A stretch of 9,196 nucleotides of DNA, from positions 1 through 9,196 of the forward strand of contig CABTZC010000060.1 of assembly GCA_902489185.1 (NCBI GenBank), read 5' to 3'. The notes under the pieces were generated by a model, which ran no database searches, had not been told where the DNA came from, and worked only from the letters and a program-made list of their open reading frames with translations. The DNA comes from an uncultured Brevibacterium sp. GTDB taxonomy: Bacteria; Actinomycetota; Actinomycetes; Actinomycetales; Brevibacteriaceae. This document shows, piece by piece, positions 1 to 5,998 of this stretch (its first letter is position 1; each line of letters opens with the position of its first letter). The position numbers were made by a program, and so were the translations under genes.

Positions 1-78
1 TCATCGACTGACGACGCGGATCCAAAAGTTGTTCGGGCACGGAAGGTAGTTGAATTCCGGTTTAACACCGCACAGTAA
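1..78 (+). CDS. possible C-terminal end of a gene cut by the window edge
   Basis: An open frame from base 1 runs 25 codons to a TAA at 76-78, ending in a basic, protein-like tail (VVRARKVVEFRFNTAQ). No family is recognised. The stretch is too short to exclude chance, since about a third of random frames of this length stay open. Nothing else in the next 400 bases reads as a better gene, so it is listed as a tentative 3' end. Confidence 0.25.
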   Translation, partial: SSTDDADPKVVRARKVVEFRFNTAQ

Positions 79-484
79 ATTGGTGGAGTTGAGGTTTAAT
101 GTGTAGTGACAACAACCAATGGCGGTTTGTGCCGTTGTTACAGTTGCCAGCAGCATCTCGACGAGCTAAAAATCCGTACATAGCAACGAGAACAACGGCT
201 ATGCTGAAGGAGTAGAAGCCATCGGCTGGAAATCAGCCATCATCCCACTGAGATACCCCGCCCATTTAGTTGCGTCGAATCCCCACCTGGGACCAAGGCC
301 ACGACGAGCATGACAAGATTCCTACGTCCGGGCAGCCGAGTATCACCGATGAGGAAGAGACTGCCCTCCAACTGGAAATATAAATCTGACAAGCGCAGGA
401 AGCCCTGTGTGCGACATCGAACGCCTCATCGCCGTCGATCCGGCCTGGTCTCGTCTCCAGCAAAGCGTTCATGGTTGATAACAG
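79..484. other. gene-poor, possibly decayed region
   Basis: No convincing gene in about 400 bases. Two short plus-strand frames read like pieces of protein. Bases 270-383 (37 codons, ending in TAA) are acidic at the end (SITDEEETALQLEI). Bases 407-475 give VCDIERLIAVDPAWSRLQQSVHG before TGA in another frame. They could be remnants of one gene broken by indels, but no family is recognised. A 5-bp hairpin at 224-238 is too weak to interpret. Longer open frames here on either strand have unlikely composition and no recognisable domain. Confidence 0.4.
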
Positions 485-491
485 AAGGAGG
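485..491 (+). promoter_or_regulatory. Shine-Dalgarno sequence deciding the antitoxin start
   Basis: AAGGAGG sits 8 bases before the ATG at 500. A GTG at 491 lies in the same frame but overlaps this site, so it cannot be the start served by it. Confidence 0.8.
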
Positions 492-499
492 TGGCTCCG

Positions 500-733
500 A
501 TGGCATTCATCATCGTGCGTGGTCTCGATGACCACGTGAAGCAACAGCTCGCATCTCAGGCGAAGGAGCACGGGCGATCCATTGAGGCCGAGGTTCGCGA
601 CATCCTGACAAAGGCGGCCCGGCGGCCTCACATAGGCAGGGCTCTTCTGGATGTGGCGCGGGATGTCTGTCGGGTCGATGAGTTGCCGATTCCGACGCGC
701 GACGATGTCGCACGGGTGGCGTGCTTCGAATGA
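500..733 (+). CDS. FitA/VapB-like ribbon-helix-helix antitoxin, orphan
   Basis: This 77-residue protein resembles FitA-type antitoxins. An N-terminal ribbon-helix-helix DNA-binding segment (about residues 2-42) opens with MAFIIVRGLDD and carries the characteristic GRSIEAEVRDIL helix. The C-terminal tail (PIPTRDDVARVACFE) resembles the toxin-wrapping tail of the family. In known pairs the antitoxin represses its own promoter and inhibits a PIN-domain RNase (FitB/VapC) encoded immediately after it with overlapping ATGA. Here the gene ends in exactly such an ATGA (730-733), but no PIN-domain frame follows, and the convergent SulP gene ends 15 bases downstream. The antitoxin therefore appears intact but orphaned. 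ATG 500 is preferred to GTG 491 because of the Shine-Dalgarno position and because family members start at MAxIxVR. Family assignment is fairly sure; present function is unknown. Confidence 0.8.
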   Translation: MAFIIVRGLDDHVKQQLASQAKEHGRSIEAEVRDILTKAARRPHIGRALLDVARDVCRVDELPIPTRDDVARVACFE

Positions 734-741
734 TAGTCCTT
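730..741 (+). pseudogene. possible start of a lost FitB/VapC toxin gene
   Basis: The ATG overlapping the antitoxin stop opens a frame reading M-I-V-L, the usual beginning of PIN-domain toxins (typically MIVLDTNV...). The next codons (His, Asn, Ala, Thr) depart from the family and the catalytic Asp is missing. The frame then runs antisense to the SulP gene, with arginine-rich composition. Only four codons agree, so this could be coincidence, although the position is exactly where the toxin should start. Confidence 0.3.
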
Positions 742-748
742 CATAACG

Positions 749-2470
749 CTACTCGTCGTGCTGGTCGCTCCGAGGTGTCTCTGGTGCGCCCTCAGACTCT
801 TCGTGCTGGATTCGTGCGACGTGCATTCTGGCGTGGGCGATGGCGTCGAGGGTGTTGTCGAAGGCGTGATTCTCGTGTGCAAGCTGGTCGAAGACGCCAA
901 GTTCGCGCAACACCGGAACGTGCTCGGGCTTCGTTGCGGAAAGTAAGACCCGGGTGCCTCCGCGCTCGAGGCGCCCGATCGTGTCTGCAAGCATCTGGGC
1001 GCCAGTGGCGTCGATCGTCGTGACGTAGCGCATGCGGAGCACGACGACCTTGACCCATGAGACCTCAGCGAGCTCGAGGAGGAAATCGTGCGCCGCGCCA
1101 AAGAAGAGTGGGCCTTCGAGGCGGAAGGCAGCGATCTGTTCGTCGAGGAGTTCGCGCTCCTCATCGCTGTGGTCTCCCTTGCTCAGCGGCGTGGCTTCGA
1201 ACACCGCCGTGCGGGCGGCATCGCGCAATGCGAAGAAGCCCGCCACAACAAGGCCGATGAGCACTGCGACGACAAGGTCGAACACGACAGTGGCGACTGC
1301 AGTAATGAGAAGAGTGGCCCCGTCACCCTTGGTGGCGCGCATCACCGAGCTGATGTTCCGCGGGTGGATCATTTGGATCGCAGTGGCGATGAGCACGCCG
1401 GCCAGCGCGGCGAGAGGGATTTCGCCCACCCACCGGGCCGCTACCAGCACGGCGACGAGCAGGAGTAACGAGTGGAACACCGCTGCCAGACGTGTGCCTG
1501 CGCCTGCCCGCACGTTGACGGCAGTTCGAGCGATCGCGGCAGTCGCTGGAATCCCGCCGAACAGGGGAGCGACGACGTTGGCGATGCCCTGCCCGAAGAG
1601 CTCACGGTCGGGGTCGTGCCGATCACCGACGGTCATCGCGTCGGCGACCGTCGCAGACAGCAACGACTCTAACGCCCCGAGCGCCGCCACGGCGACTGCT
1701 GCCAACAGCAAGGAGTCCAGGTGCTCCCACGGGATCTGCGGCCAGCGTGGAGCAGGCAACGTGGACGGGATGTAGCCGATAGTCTTAAGCCCGCTGTCTG
1801 CCAACATGTTGACGGCCGTCGCGACAGCTACCAACACCAGCGCTGCAGGGAAACCACTACGAACGCGAGTAGCAATCACGATCCCGGCCGCCACCGCGAG
1901 GGTCATCACGGGTGCTTGCCATGCCGGAGCGGCTAACCAAGCTGTGATCGCGTCCCACGCCAACCCGAGGACTTTCTCGCCCTCCACCTCGACGCCGAGC
2001 GCTGCGGGTAGCTGTTGCAGGCCGATGATCAACGCGATCCCTGCCGTGAACCCTTCGACGACCGGCAAAGGCATGTACTTCATCACGCGCCCAGCGCCGG
2101 TGACCGCAAGCACGAGCAGCATGAGGCCCGCCAATACTCCGACGACGAGGACCCCGTCGGCGCCGTGGGTGGCCACGATGGGGATGAGCACGACGGTCAT
2201 TGCGCCGGTCGGACCGCTCACCTGGACGTTGCTACCGCCGAAGACCGCGGCCAGGATGCCCGCGACGATGGCTGTCGTGATTCCGGCTGCCGCGCCGACG
2301 CCGGAGGCAACGCCGAAGCCGAGTGCGAGGGGGAGTGCGACGAGGGCTACCATGAGCCCTGCAGAGAGGTCGCGCCCAATCGTCGCGCGCGACCAGTCCG
2401 AGCGGTGCGGTGCGAAACGCAGTGCGCGGGCTCCGAAGCCTTCCTTTGACACGGCGCGTGGGTGGGTCAT
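749..2470 (-). CDS. SulP-family anion transporter with STAS domain
   Basis: The 573-residue product is a SulP (SLC26) inner-membrane transporter. Family members carry sulfate, bicarbonate or dicarboxylates, and the substrate here cannot be told. The transmembrane region (about residues 35-420) contains the TM3 signature GGSNVQVSGPTGAMTVVL (78-95) and a later GGIPATAAIARTAVN segment. A cytoplasmic STAS domain follows at about 443-555, with the phosphorylation-loop-like TTIDATGAQML. ATG 2470 is preferred because AAGGAG (2483-2488) precedes it, though at a rather long 12 bases. An in-frame GTG at 2518 would add 16 residues but has no ribosome binding site. Third codon positions are overwhelmingly G or C, much more than in the genes to the right, which suggests a different origin. 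No carbonic anhydrase or sulfur-assimilation neighbour is present. Confidence 0.93.
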   Translation of the reverse strand: MTHPRAVSKEGFGARALRFAPHRSDWSRATIGRDLSAGLMVALVALPLALGFGVASGVGAAAGITTAIVAGILAAVFGGSNVQVSGPTGAMTVVLIPIVATHGADGVLVVGVLAGLMLLVLAVTGAGRVMKYMPLPVVEGFTAGIALIIGLQQLPAALGVEVEGEKVLGLAWDAITAWLAAPAWQAPVMTLAVAAGIVIATRVRSGFPAALVLVAVATAVNMLADSGLKTIGYIPSTLPAPRWPQIPWEHLDSLLLAAVAVAALGALESLLSATVADAMTVGDRHDPDRELFGQGIANVVAPLFGGIPATAAIARTAVNVRAGAGTRLAAVFHSLLLLVAVLVAARWVGEIPLAALAGVLIATAIQMIHPRNISSVMRATKGDGATLLITAVATVVFDLVVAVLIGLVVAGFFALRDAARTAVFEATPLSKGDHSDEERELLDEQIAAFRLEGPLFFGAAHDFLLELAEVSWVKVVVLRMRYVTTIDATGAQMLADTIGRLERGGTRVLLSATKPEHVPVLRELGVFDQLAHENHAFDNTLDAIAHARMHVARIQHEESEGAPETPRSDQHDE

Positions 2471-2565
2471 GGGACTTGCTTGCTCCTTCAAGGCGTCAAC
2501 GACACTCAAAGGATACACAGGGCGCCACCCTTCGCTCGGGAGCGTCTAAGTTCTCGGGTCGATGA

Positions 2566-2586
2566 GCTAGAGGCTAGAGGCTAGAG
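2566..2586. repeat. triple 7-bp tandem repeat
   Basis: Three perfect head-to-tail copies of GCTAGAG lie in the roughly 240-base gap between the SulP and EVE-like genes, just upstream of the SulP gene. No gene, tRNA or terminator was seen in the rest of that gap. The array could be replication slippage or a scar. Confidence 0.85.
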
Positions 2587-2755
2587 GCCGGTCTCAATAA
2601 AAATACACACGCTTCGGCACTACGAGGTTTGGAACACTACTTATCCCAGTGCACGCATTCAACATCGCCGAAACTGCTGTGCAGAGGAGGGGGTCGGTAC
2701 GCCGATCCGGTACGGGCCTTTCAAACCGCCTCGCACAAGCTCTTCGCATAGCCCT

Positions 2756-3232
2756 TTATCCGGGCCGCGTCCGCTGAGCTCGCACCTCTTGGGTGTGCTC
2801 GCTCCACATATGTTCCAGCTCGTTTTCGCGACCCTGAACGATCTGTGTTCCGCTTGAACGCGGGAGCCAACGATTGACGGTGAAAACAGCCTGTAACACC
2901 TCGCCGGGGAGCGCATCGGTCGGTTCTAGAAATTCGTCCCATTCGAGGTCGACATAGTTGGCTAACTTCCGAGCGTCATTCCAATGCACCTCTTTGTACA
3001 CCTCGCTTGTGGTGAACCCGCTGGCGAATATGCCGTGATCGCCGGATCCCAGAACAAGCAAAAATACCCGGTCGCCGGGTTGAATCTTTCGCGTGGTGCC
3101 ACCGGTGTTCCATCTGCCGGGTACATGCTTGCCCTGAGCGGTGAGCTCGACGTTGCGTCGGATCGTCGACTCATCGAGGCCACCGTACACGGGGTTCCAT
3201 GTTAGAAGAAACGTGTTCACGTCAGTCAGCAT
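2756..3232 (-). CDS. EVE/PUA-like domain protein, stand-alone
   Basis: This 158-residue protein is built from one EVE-like (PUA superfamily) domain. Recognisable motifs are FLLTWNP (8-14), GRW (39-41), QPGDRVFLL (51-59), GIFASG (67-72), HW (83-84) and YVDLEWDEF (93-101). The end, LEHMWSEHTQE, is where family members usually pass into an HNH nuclease domain. EVE-type domains bind modified bases in DNA or RNA, and this subtype is typically the reading module of McrA-like modification-dependent nucleases. Here the frame stops soon after the domain, and no HNH motif was found in any frame to about 2580, so it is either a solo reader or a truncated nuclease. The start is uncertain: ATG 3232 has no clear ribosome binding site. 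GTG 3220 would give the family-like beginning MNTFLLTWNP and has a -10-like TATGCT (3228-3233) seven bases upstream. Confidence 0.72.
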   Translation of the reverse strand: MLTDVNTFLLTWNPVYGGLDESTIRRNVELTAQGKHVPGRWNTGGTTRKIQPGDRVFLLVLGSGDHGIFASGFTTSEVYKEVHWNDARKLANYVDLEWDEFLEPTDALPGEVLQAVFTVNRWLPRSSGTQIVQGRENELEHMWSEHTQEVRAQRTRPG

Positions 3233-3379
3233 AGTTTCCGGTTTAGCTTCAACTGTTCACCAGCGGTCTTCGATGCCGGGTGGAGCCGGTCAGCTAGGCA
3301 ATCCGCGCATCGAACATCGATGAGACATTCAGAGCTCGTCGGCGCCTTAATCCAGCACTGCAAAAATGAGGCGCACTGC

Positions 3380-3408
3380 TTGCGACGCCAGCTGTCTGGT
3401 CTGATACT
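3380..3408 (+). promoter_or_regulatory. predicted promoter of the gene at 3415, leaderless geometry
   Basis: TTGCGA (3380-3385), a 17-base spacer and GATACT (3403-3408) resemble -35 and -10 boxes, with 4 of 6 matches each. The -10 box ends six bases before the ATG, so transcription would start at or next to the start codon. No Shine-Dalgarno sequence is present. Confidence 0.5.
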
Positions 3409-3414
3409 TAAGAC

Positions 3415-3879
3415 ATGACAATTTGGACGCTATCCAACGACTGGTTCGATCGACACACCACACAAGACCTCACCTATCGCATTCGGGTGCGAGTCTTGAC
3501 ACCAGGCGCTTTGGACTCCGCATGGGCACGAATCGTTGAGGAACACGGCGCTGACGAAGACGGTGTTGTTCCGATCGGTGGCGCTGCACTCATTCGGGTC
3601 AACGACCGGGAAGCTGAAGCCATCAGTGGGGGAGAAGACGCACTCGATTCCCTCGAATGGGCAGTCAACGACGTCCTCGGTGAAGCTCTCAAAGGAGCCG
3701 AGGTGCTCGTCGTTGCAGAAGAGCGCGCCCTCGTCACCGATGCGGGTCACACGGAGCGACAGATTGAGGCTACGGAGGATCGCGCCGACATTGCAGCCGC
3801 GCGAGCCTCACGTGCTGAGGTCGAGGCCGACGGTGCGGTTCCTTGGGACGAGGTCAAAGCCGACCTGGATATTGAATGA
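3415..3879 (+). CDS. uncharacterised 154-residue protein, possible divergent Phd/YefM-like antitoxin
   Basis: No family is firmly recognised. The C-terminus (EDRADIAAARASRAE...VPWDEVKADLDIE, about residues 121-154) closely resembles the toxin-binding tail of Phd/YefM/RelB antitoxins. A central stretch (ARIVEEH...GGAALIRVNDREAEAI, about 38-70) loosely follows the Phd pattern of a helix, two strands and 'AVLISVDDxEAL'. At 154 residues it is longer than the usual 80-100, with an extra N-terminal segment (MTIWTLSNDWFDRHT) and an acidic insertion. The stop overlaps an ATG (ATGA, 3876-3879) as in toxin-antitoxin pairs, but the following frame ends after 15 codons. ATG 3415 is the only good start, and it seems to be leaderless. 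The protein is soluble, acidic and without a signal peptide. It may equally be an unrelated hypothetical protein that shares a helical tail. Confidence 0.6.
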   Translation: MTIWTLSNDWFDRHTTQDLTYRIRVRVLTPGALDSAWARIVEEHGADEDGVVPIGGAALIRVNDREAEAISGGEDALDSLEWAVNDVLGEALKGAEVLVVAEERALVTDAGHTERQIEATEDRADIAAARASRAEVEADGAVPWDEVKADLDIE

Positions 3880-4030
3880 GCAACCGCACTGATTCTTTAC
3901 GGTCACACGTGCAGACGCAATAACGGTAGTGGCATTGAATCCAGAACAGGGACGTCAACGTATTTCAGGTCCAAGTGTTCGTCGTGCTTTAGCCTAACGG
4001 CAGGCTCTCTCCTTTCGCCAAACCAAACGC

Positions 4031-4070
4031 ACAAAAACCAGTGGCACACCGCAAAAGCGATGTGCCACTG
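4031..4070 (-). terminator. intrinsic terminator of the PRC-barrel gene
   Basis: On the minus strand CAGTGGCACA (4070-4061) pairs perfectly with TGTGCCACTG (4048-4039). After one mismatch the stem continues with three more base pairs around a TTTT loop. The stem is followed by GTTTTTGT (4038-4031). It lies 43 bases after the stop of the PRC-barrel gene. A second small inverted repeat, AAACGG/CCGTTT (4098-4115), overlaps the stop itself. There is no T-run on the plus side, so it is probably one-directional. Confidence 0.85.
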
Positions 4071-4113
4071 ATATATGCACGTGATGTCCCTGGTGGGAAA
4101 CGGTCAGTGCCGT

Positions 4114-5055
4114 TTAGCCCAGGTTGTCAGTGCGGTTAGGGTCTACTGTGCCACCGTCAACGTTGTCAACGTCAACTTCTTCGTGTGCAACGTCGGTCGA
4201 AACGCGTTCGGTGTCCTGCACGGTGCGGGTGCCTACGTGAACGTCTTCGGTTGCAACAGTTTCTTTGTCAACAACTGGGCGTTCTTCAGACAGGGAAACT
4301 TCTACTTCCTCTTCACCAACGGTGCCTGCAGGTGCGTCACCAGTAGCAGGGGTGCGCTCAACAACCAGCTCTTCGCGCTCAACAGGAACTTCAACGGTCT
4401 TGGTGTCGGTCACAACGTGCTTGCGGAGGCGAACACGACCGGTTTCGACCTTTTCCTTACCAATGTTGACGCGCTCTTCGTGCAAGGTGACCTTCTGGTC
4501 AGCGTTGACGTCTCCAGCAGCGTGTGCGTCAGCAGCAGCAACACCTTCCTGTCCAGCAACACCTTCGTGACCAGCGGTAGCGTGTGCGTCTTCAGCAACA
4601 ACGCCCTCGCGCTGTCCGTCTGCAGCACCAGCAGCACCAGCAGCACCGGCAACGCCAGCAGTTCCAGCAACGCCTGCGGTTCCAGCCACGCCAGCTTCAC
4701 CAGCGCGGTCAGCGTCACCGGCTACACCAGCTTCAGCCTTGTCGTCCTGCACGCCGTAGTAGCGGTACAGTTCGTTTTCCTGTTCAGGCGACAGTTCGCT
4801 GTCTTCGTCAATGTTTGGTGCGTCCTTAACGAAGTCTTTTTCGTAAGGCACGTGGAGTTCTTCGCCCTTGAGTTCGGCTTCGTTCAGAGGGATGAAGGTT
4901 TCCTTTGTGCCAAAGAGTCCCGTGTTTACGGTGACCCATGAAGGGTTGTTGGTGCTGTTGTGTACGTAAACCTGTCCGACCGAGCCGATCTTGTCGCCAT
5001 TGCGGTCGATAACAGTGGATTTCTGCAGTTCGTCGATGTTGTTCTGGAAGGTCAT
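4114..5055 (-). CDS. PRC-barrel and DUF2382 (YsnF/AvaK-type) stress-response protein
   Basis: The product has 313 residues. Residues 1-80 form a PRC-barrel domain (STVIDRNGDKIGSVGQVYV..., TVNTGLFGTKETFIPL, LHVPYEKDFVKDAP), followed by LSPEQENELYRYYGV. Residues about 105-183 are a linker of Gly, Ala, Val, Glu and His repeats. Residues about 188-300 are a DUF2382 domain (VTLHEERVNIGKEKVETGRVRLRKHVVT...). The pairing is common in actinobacteria and other bacteria and is associated with general stress, but the molecular activity is unknown. There is no signal peptide or membrane segment, so it is probably cytoplasmic. ATG 5055 is chosen because AAAGGAA (5063-5069) lies 7 bases upstream. Upstream in-frame codons to 5178 (MEGVFNSCSP...) lack a ribosome site and domain character. 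It is monocistronic, with its own terminator and a leader containing an inverted repeat. The DUF2382 part has an internal acidic insertion. Confidence 0.93.
   Translation of the reverse strand: MTFQNNIDELQKSTVIDRNGDKIGSVGQVYVHNSTNNPSWVTVNTGLFGTKETFIPLNEAELKGEELHVPYEKDFVKDAPNIDEDSELSPEQENELYRYYGVQDDKAEAGVAGDADRAGEAGVAGTAGVAGTAGVAGAAGAAGAADGQREGVVAEDAHATAGHEGVAGQEGVAAADAHAAGDVNADQKVTLHEERVNIGKEKVETGRVRLRKHVVTDTKTVEVPVEREELVVERTPATGDAPAGTVGEEEVEVSLSEERPVVDKETVATEDVHVGTRTVQDTERVSTDVAHEEVDVDNVDGGTVDPNRTDNLG
4537..4572. repeat. imperfect 18-bp tandem duplication inside the PRC-barrel gene
   Basis: Bases 4537-4554 and 4555-4572 agree at 16 of 18 positions. On the coding strand they encode the GHEGVA and GQEGVA units of the linker. 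This is a second repeat block of the linker, separate from the one at 4621-4692. Confidence 0.8.
4621..4692. repeat. tandem 9-bp and 18-bp repeats encoding a Gly-Ala-Val linker
   Basis: Bases 4621-4647 are three copies of a 9-bp unit, two of them exact (AGCAGCACC) and one with a single change. They encode Gly-Ala-Ala repeats. Bases 4639-4692 are three 18-bp units (4639-4656, 4657-4674, 4675-4692) encoding AGVAGT/A repeats. The arrays overlap by 9 bases and keep the reading frame. Both unit lengths are multiples of three, so copy-number change would lengthen or shorten the linker without a frameshift. Confidence 0.85.
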
Positions 5056-5062
5056 TGAGCTG

Positions 5063-5069
5063 TTCCTTT
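5063..5069 (-). promoter_or_regulatory. Shine-Dalgarno sequence of the PRC-barrel gene
   Basis: AAAGGAA on the minus strand, 7 bases before ATG 5055. It decides this start over the longer in-frame extension. Confidence 0.7.
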
Positions 5070-5084
5070 CGAGCGAACGGGTGT

Positions 5085-5114
5085 AGTGGCTGTTATTGGT
5101 TGTTGTCAGCCACT
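5085..5114. promoter_or_regulatory. 8-bp inverted repeat in the leader of the PRC-barrel gene
   Basis: AGTGGCTG (5085-5092) and CAGCCACT (5107-5114) are perfect inverted copies separated by 14 bases, 30-59 bases upstream of the PRC-barrel start. It could be an operator for a dimeric regulator or an mRNA leader hairpin. There is no T-run to suggest a terminator. No convincing -10/-35 pair was seen nearby. Confidence 0.5.
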
Positions 5115-5205
5115 GTCTTGGTGAGACGTTTGCGACGTTACGGACGGTCGGTGAACAACTGTTGAATACGCCCTCCACACAAACTCAACATGGCCTGACT
5201 GTTTC

Positions 5206-5228
5206 GTGAGCACTGGGATCTGGCTCAC
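5206..5228. promoter_or_regulatory. 6-bp inverted repeat in the divergent intergenic region
   Basis: GTGAGC (5206-5211) and GCTCAC (5223-5228) are perfect inverted copies with an 11-base spacer. They lie between the divergent PRC-barrel and lipoprotein genes. They could bind a regulator of either gene, but six bases can occur by chance. Confidence 0.3.
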
Positions 5229-5330
5229 TCCTCAGAGGCACTTCCACCGTCATCACATACGACAGATACCGCCGCCGAGGTTGTTGCCAGCTGGGTGCGA
5301 CCTCGGGCATTTTTCGGATTGCGAAAGACT

Positions 5331-5336
5331 TACAAT
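5331..5336 (+). promoter_or_regulatory. predicted -10 box of the lipoprotein gene, leaderless geometry
   Basis: TACAAT (5 of 6 matches to TATAAT) ends six bases before ATG 5343, placing the transcript start at the ATG. No good -35 box lies at the usual distance and no Shine-Dalgarno sequence precedes the ATG. Confidence 0.55.
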
Positions 5337-5342
5337 AGGCGT

Positions 5343-5987
5343 ATGAAACTCTTTCGTGCGTGCTTCGCCGTAATTGCCATCGTCACCCTGGCTGGTTGCG
5401 GATCCGCGCAACAGTCCGGTGGTGAGTCGACCGTTGAGAACCAAAGCCAGTCAACAGAAAAGAGCGATGTCGCTCCTTCCGAGGCTGCGCCCACAAAGAC
5501 CAGCGACATTGTGGATAGCAAATCCGCAAAGAAGAAGCCGTCTAAGCCGAAAACTCCTTTTGCTGAACACTTCAAGGGGTCAAAGGCCAACAAGGCGAAC
5601 TTTCACGAAACATTGTTGTACTCCAACAAAGATGCTTACTACTTTCAGGCGCCCTCACGAGTGCATTACTGCATGATTACTGCTGAAGAAGTCGGGTGCA
5701 TGTCTCACCGCTTCCCAGCCGACGTGCCTATGGTTCGCTCCGCAGATGGAAGTAACGAAAAGCAGCCGGCGAATGCTGTCCGCTTGCCAGTAGGCAAAAG
5801 GGGCGAGATGTTTGCCGTCAGTGACGTTGCATATTACAACCACCAGGGTTCGACCACGGTTCTTCAGTACGGCAAAGTGCTCGCCGTGGGTAGTTTTGAA
5901 TGCACCACGAACAAGGAACTGGGGGTCATATGTCGGAGCAACTCGCACGGTATTCAGTTCTCATCCAAAAAGCACACTGAGTGGTAG
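5343..5987 (+). CDS. secreted lipoprotein of unknown function
   Basis: The 214-residue protein has a classical lipoprotein signal: basic start (MKLFR), hydrophobic core, and lipobox L-A-G-C at residues 16-19, so Cys19 should be lipidated and the protein held on the outer face of the membrane. Residues 20-72 are a Ser/Thr/Lys-rich flexible tether (KKKPSKPK near its end). The folded part (about 73-214) has four cysteines (110, 119, 187, 197), suggesting two disulfides. The end (LQYGKVLAVGSFECTT...GVICRSNSHGIQFSS) matches a small domain common in actinobacterial exported proteins, whose role is unknown. A longer in-frame start at 5295 is rejected, because it would bury the signal peptide behind 16 residues and the -10 box. 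The gene ends 11 bases before the YcsG-like transporter, so the two are probably co-transcribed. It could be a partner of that transporter, but nothing in the sequence proves it. Confidence 0.85.
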   Translation: MKLFRACFAVIAIVTLAGCGSAQQSGGESTVENQSQSTEKSDVAPSEAAPTKTSDIVDSKSAKKKPSKPKTPFAEHFKGSKANKANFHETLLYSNKDAYYFQAPSRVHYCMITAEEVGCMSHRFPADVPMVRSADGSNEKQPANAVRLPVGKRGEMFAVSDVAYYNHQGSTTVLQYGKVLAVGSFECTTNKELGVICRSNSHGIQFSSKKHTEW

Positions 5988-5998
5988 CAGGATCAACT

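Noticed and set aside
266..631. Minus-strand 121-residue open frame
   Set aside because: It has no recognisable domain and overlaps the antitoxin gene. Its composition is that of an antisense reading.
1032..1775. Long plus-strand open frame opposite the SulP gene, and a similar one at 1806-2549
   Set aside because: Both are antisense shadows, rich in Ser, Thr, Ala and Arg. They arise because high GC3 removes stops opposite the transporter gene.
2503..2515. TATCCT as the -10 box of the SulP gene
   Set aside because: It would fit a start at ATG 2470, but no -35-like sequence lies at the proper distance, so it was not listed as a promoter.
2691..2715. Direct repeat CGGTACG on either side of six bases
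   Set aside because: Short, with no flanking element; likely chance.
2659..2916. HNH nuclease remainder after the EVE-like gene
   Set aside because: All minus-strand frames to about 2580 were read; no HNH or Cys-x-x-Cys motifs were found, and the frames break soon.
3991..4006. Hairpin AGCCT/AGGCT as a terminator for the gene at 3415
   Set aside because: Only five base pairs, about 110 bases after the stop, and followed by a mixed C/T stretch rather than a T-run.
4075..4941. Plus-strand 288-residue open frame opposite the PRC-barrel gene
   Set aside because: Its Asn/Val/Phe/Ser-rich low-complexity translation mirrors the repeats. The minus strand has clear PRC-barrel and DUF2382 domains, a ribosome site and a terminator.
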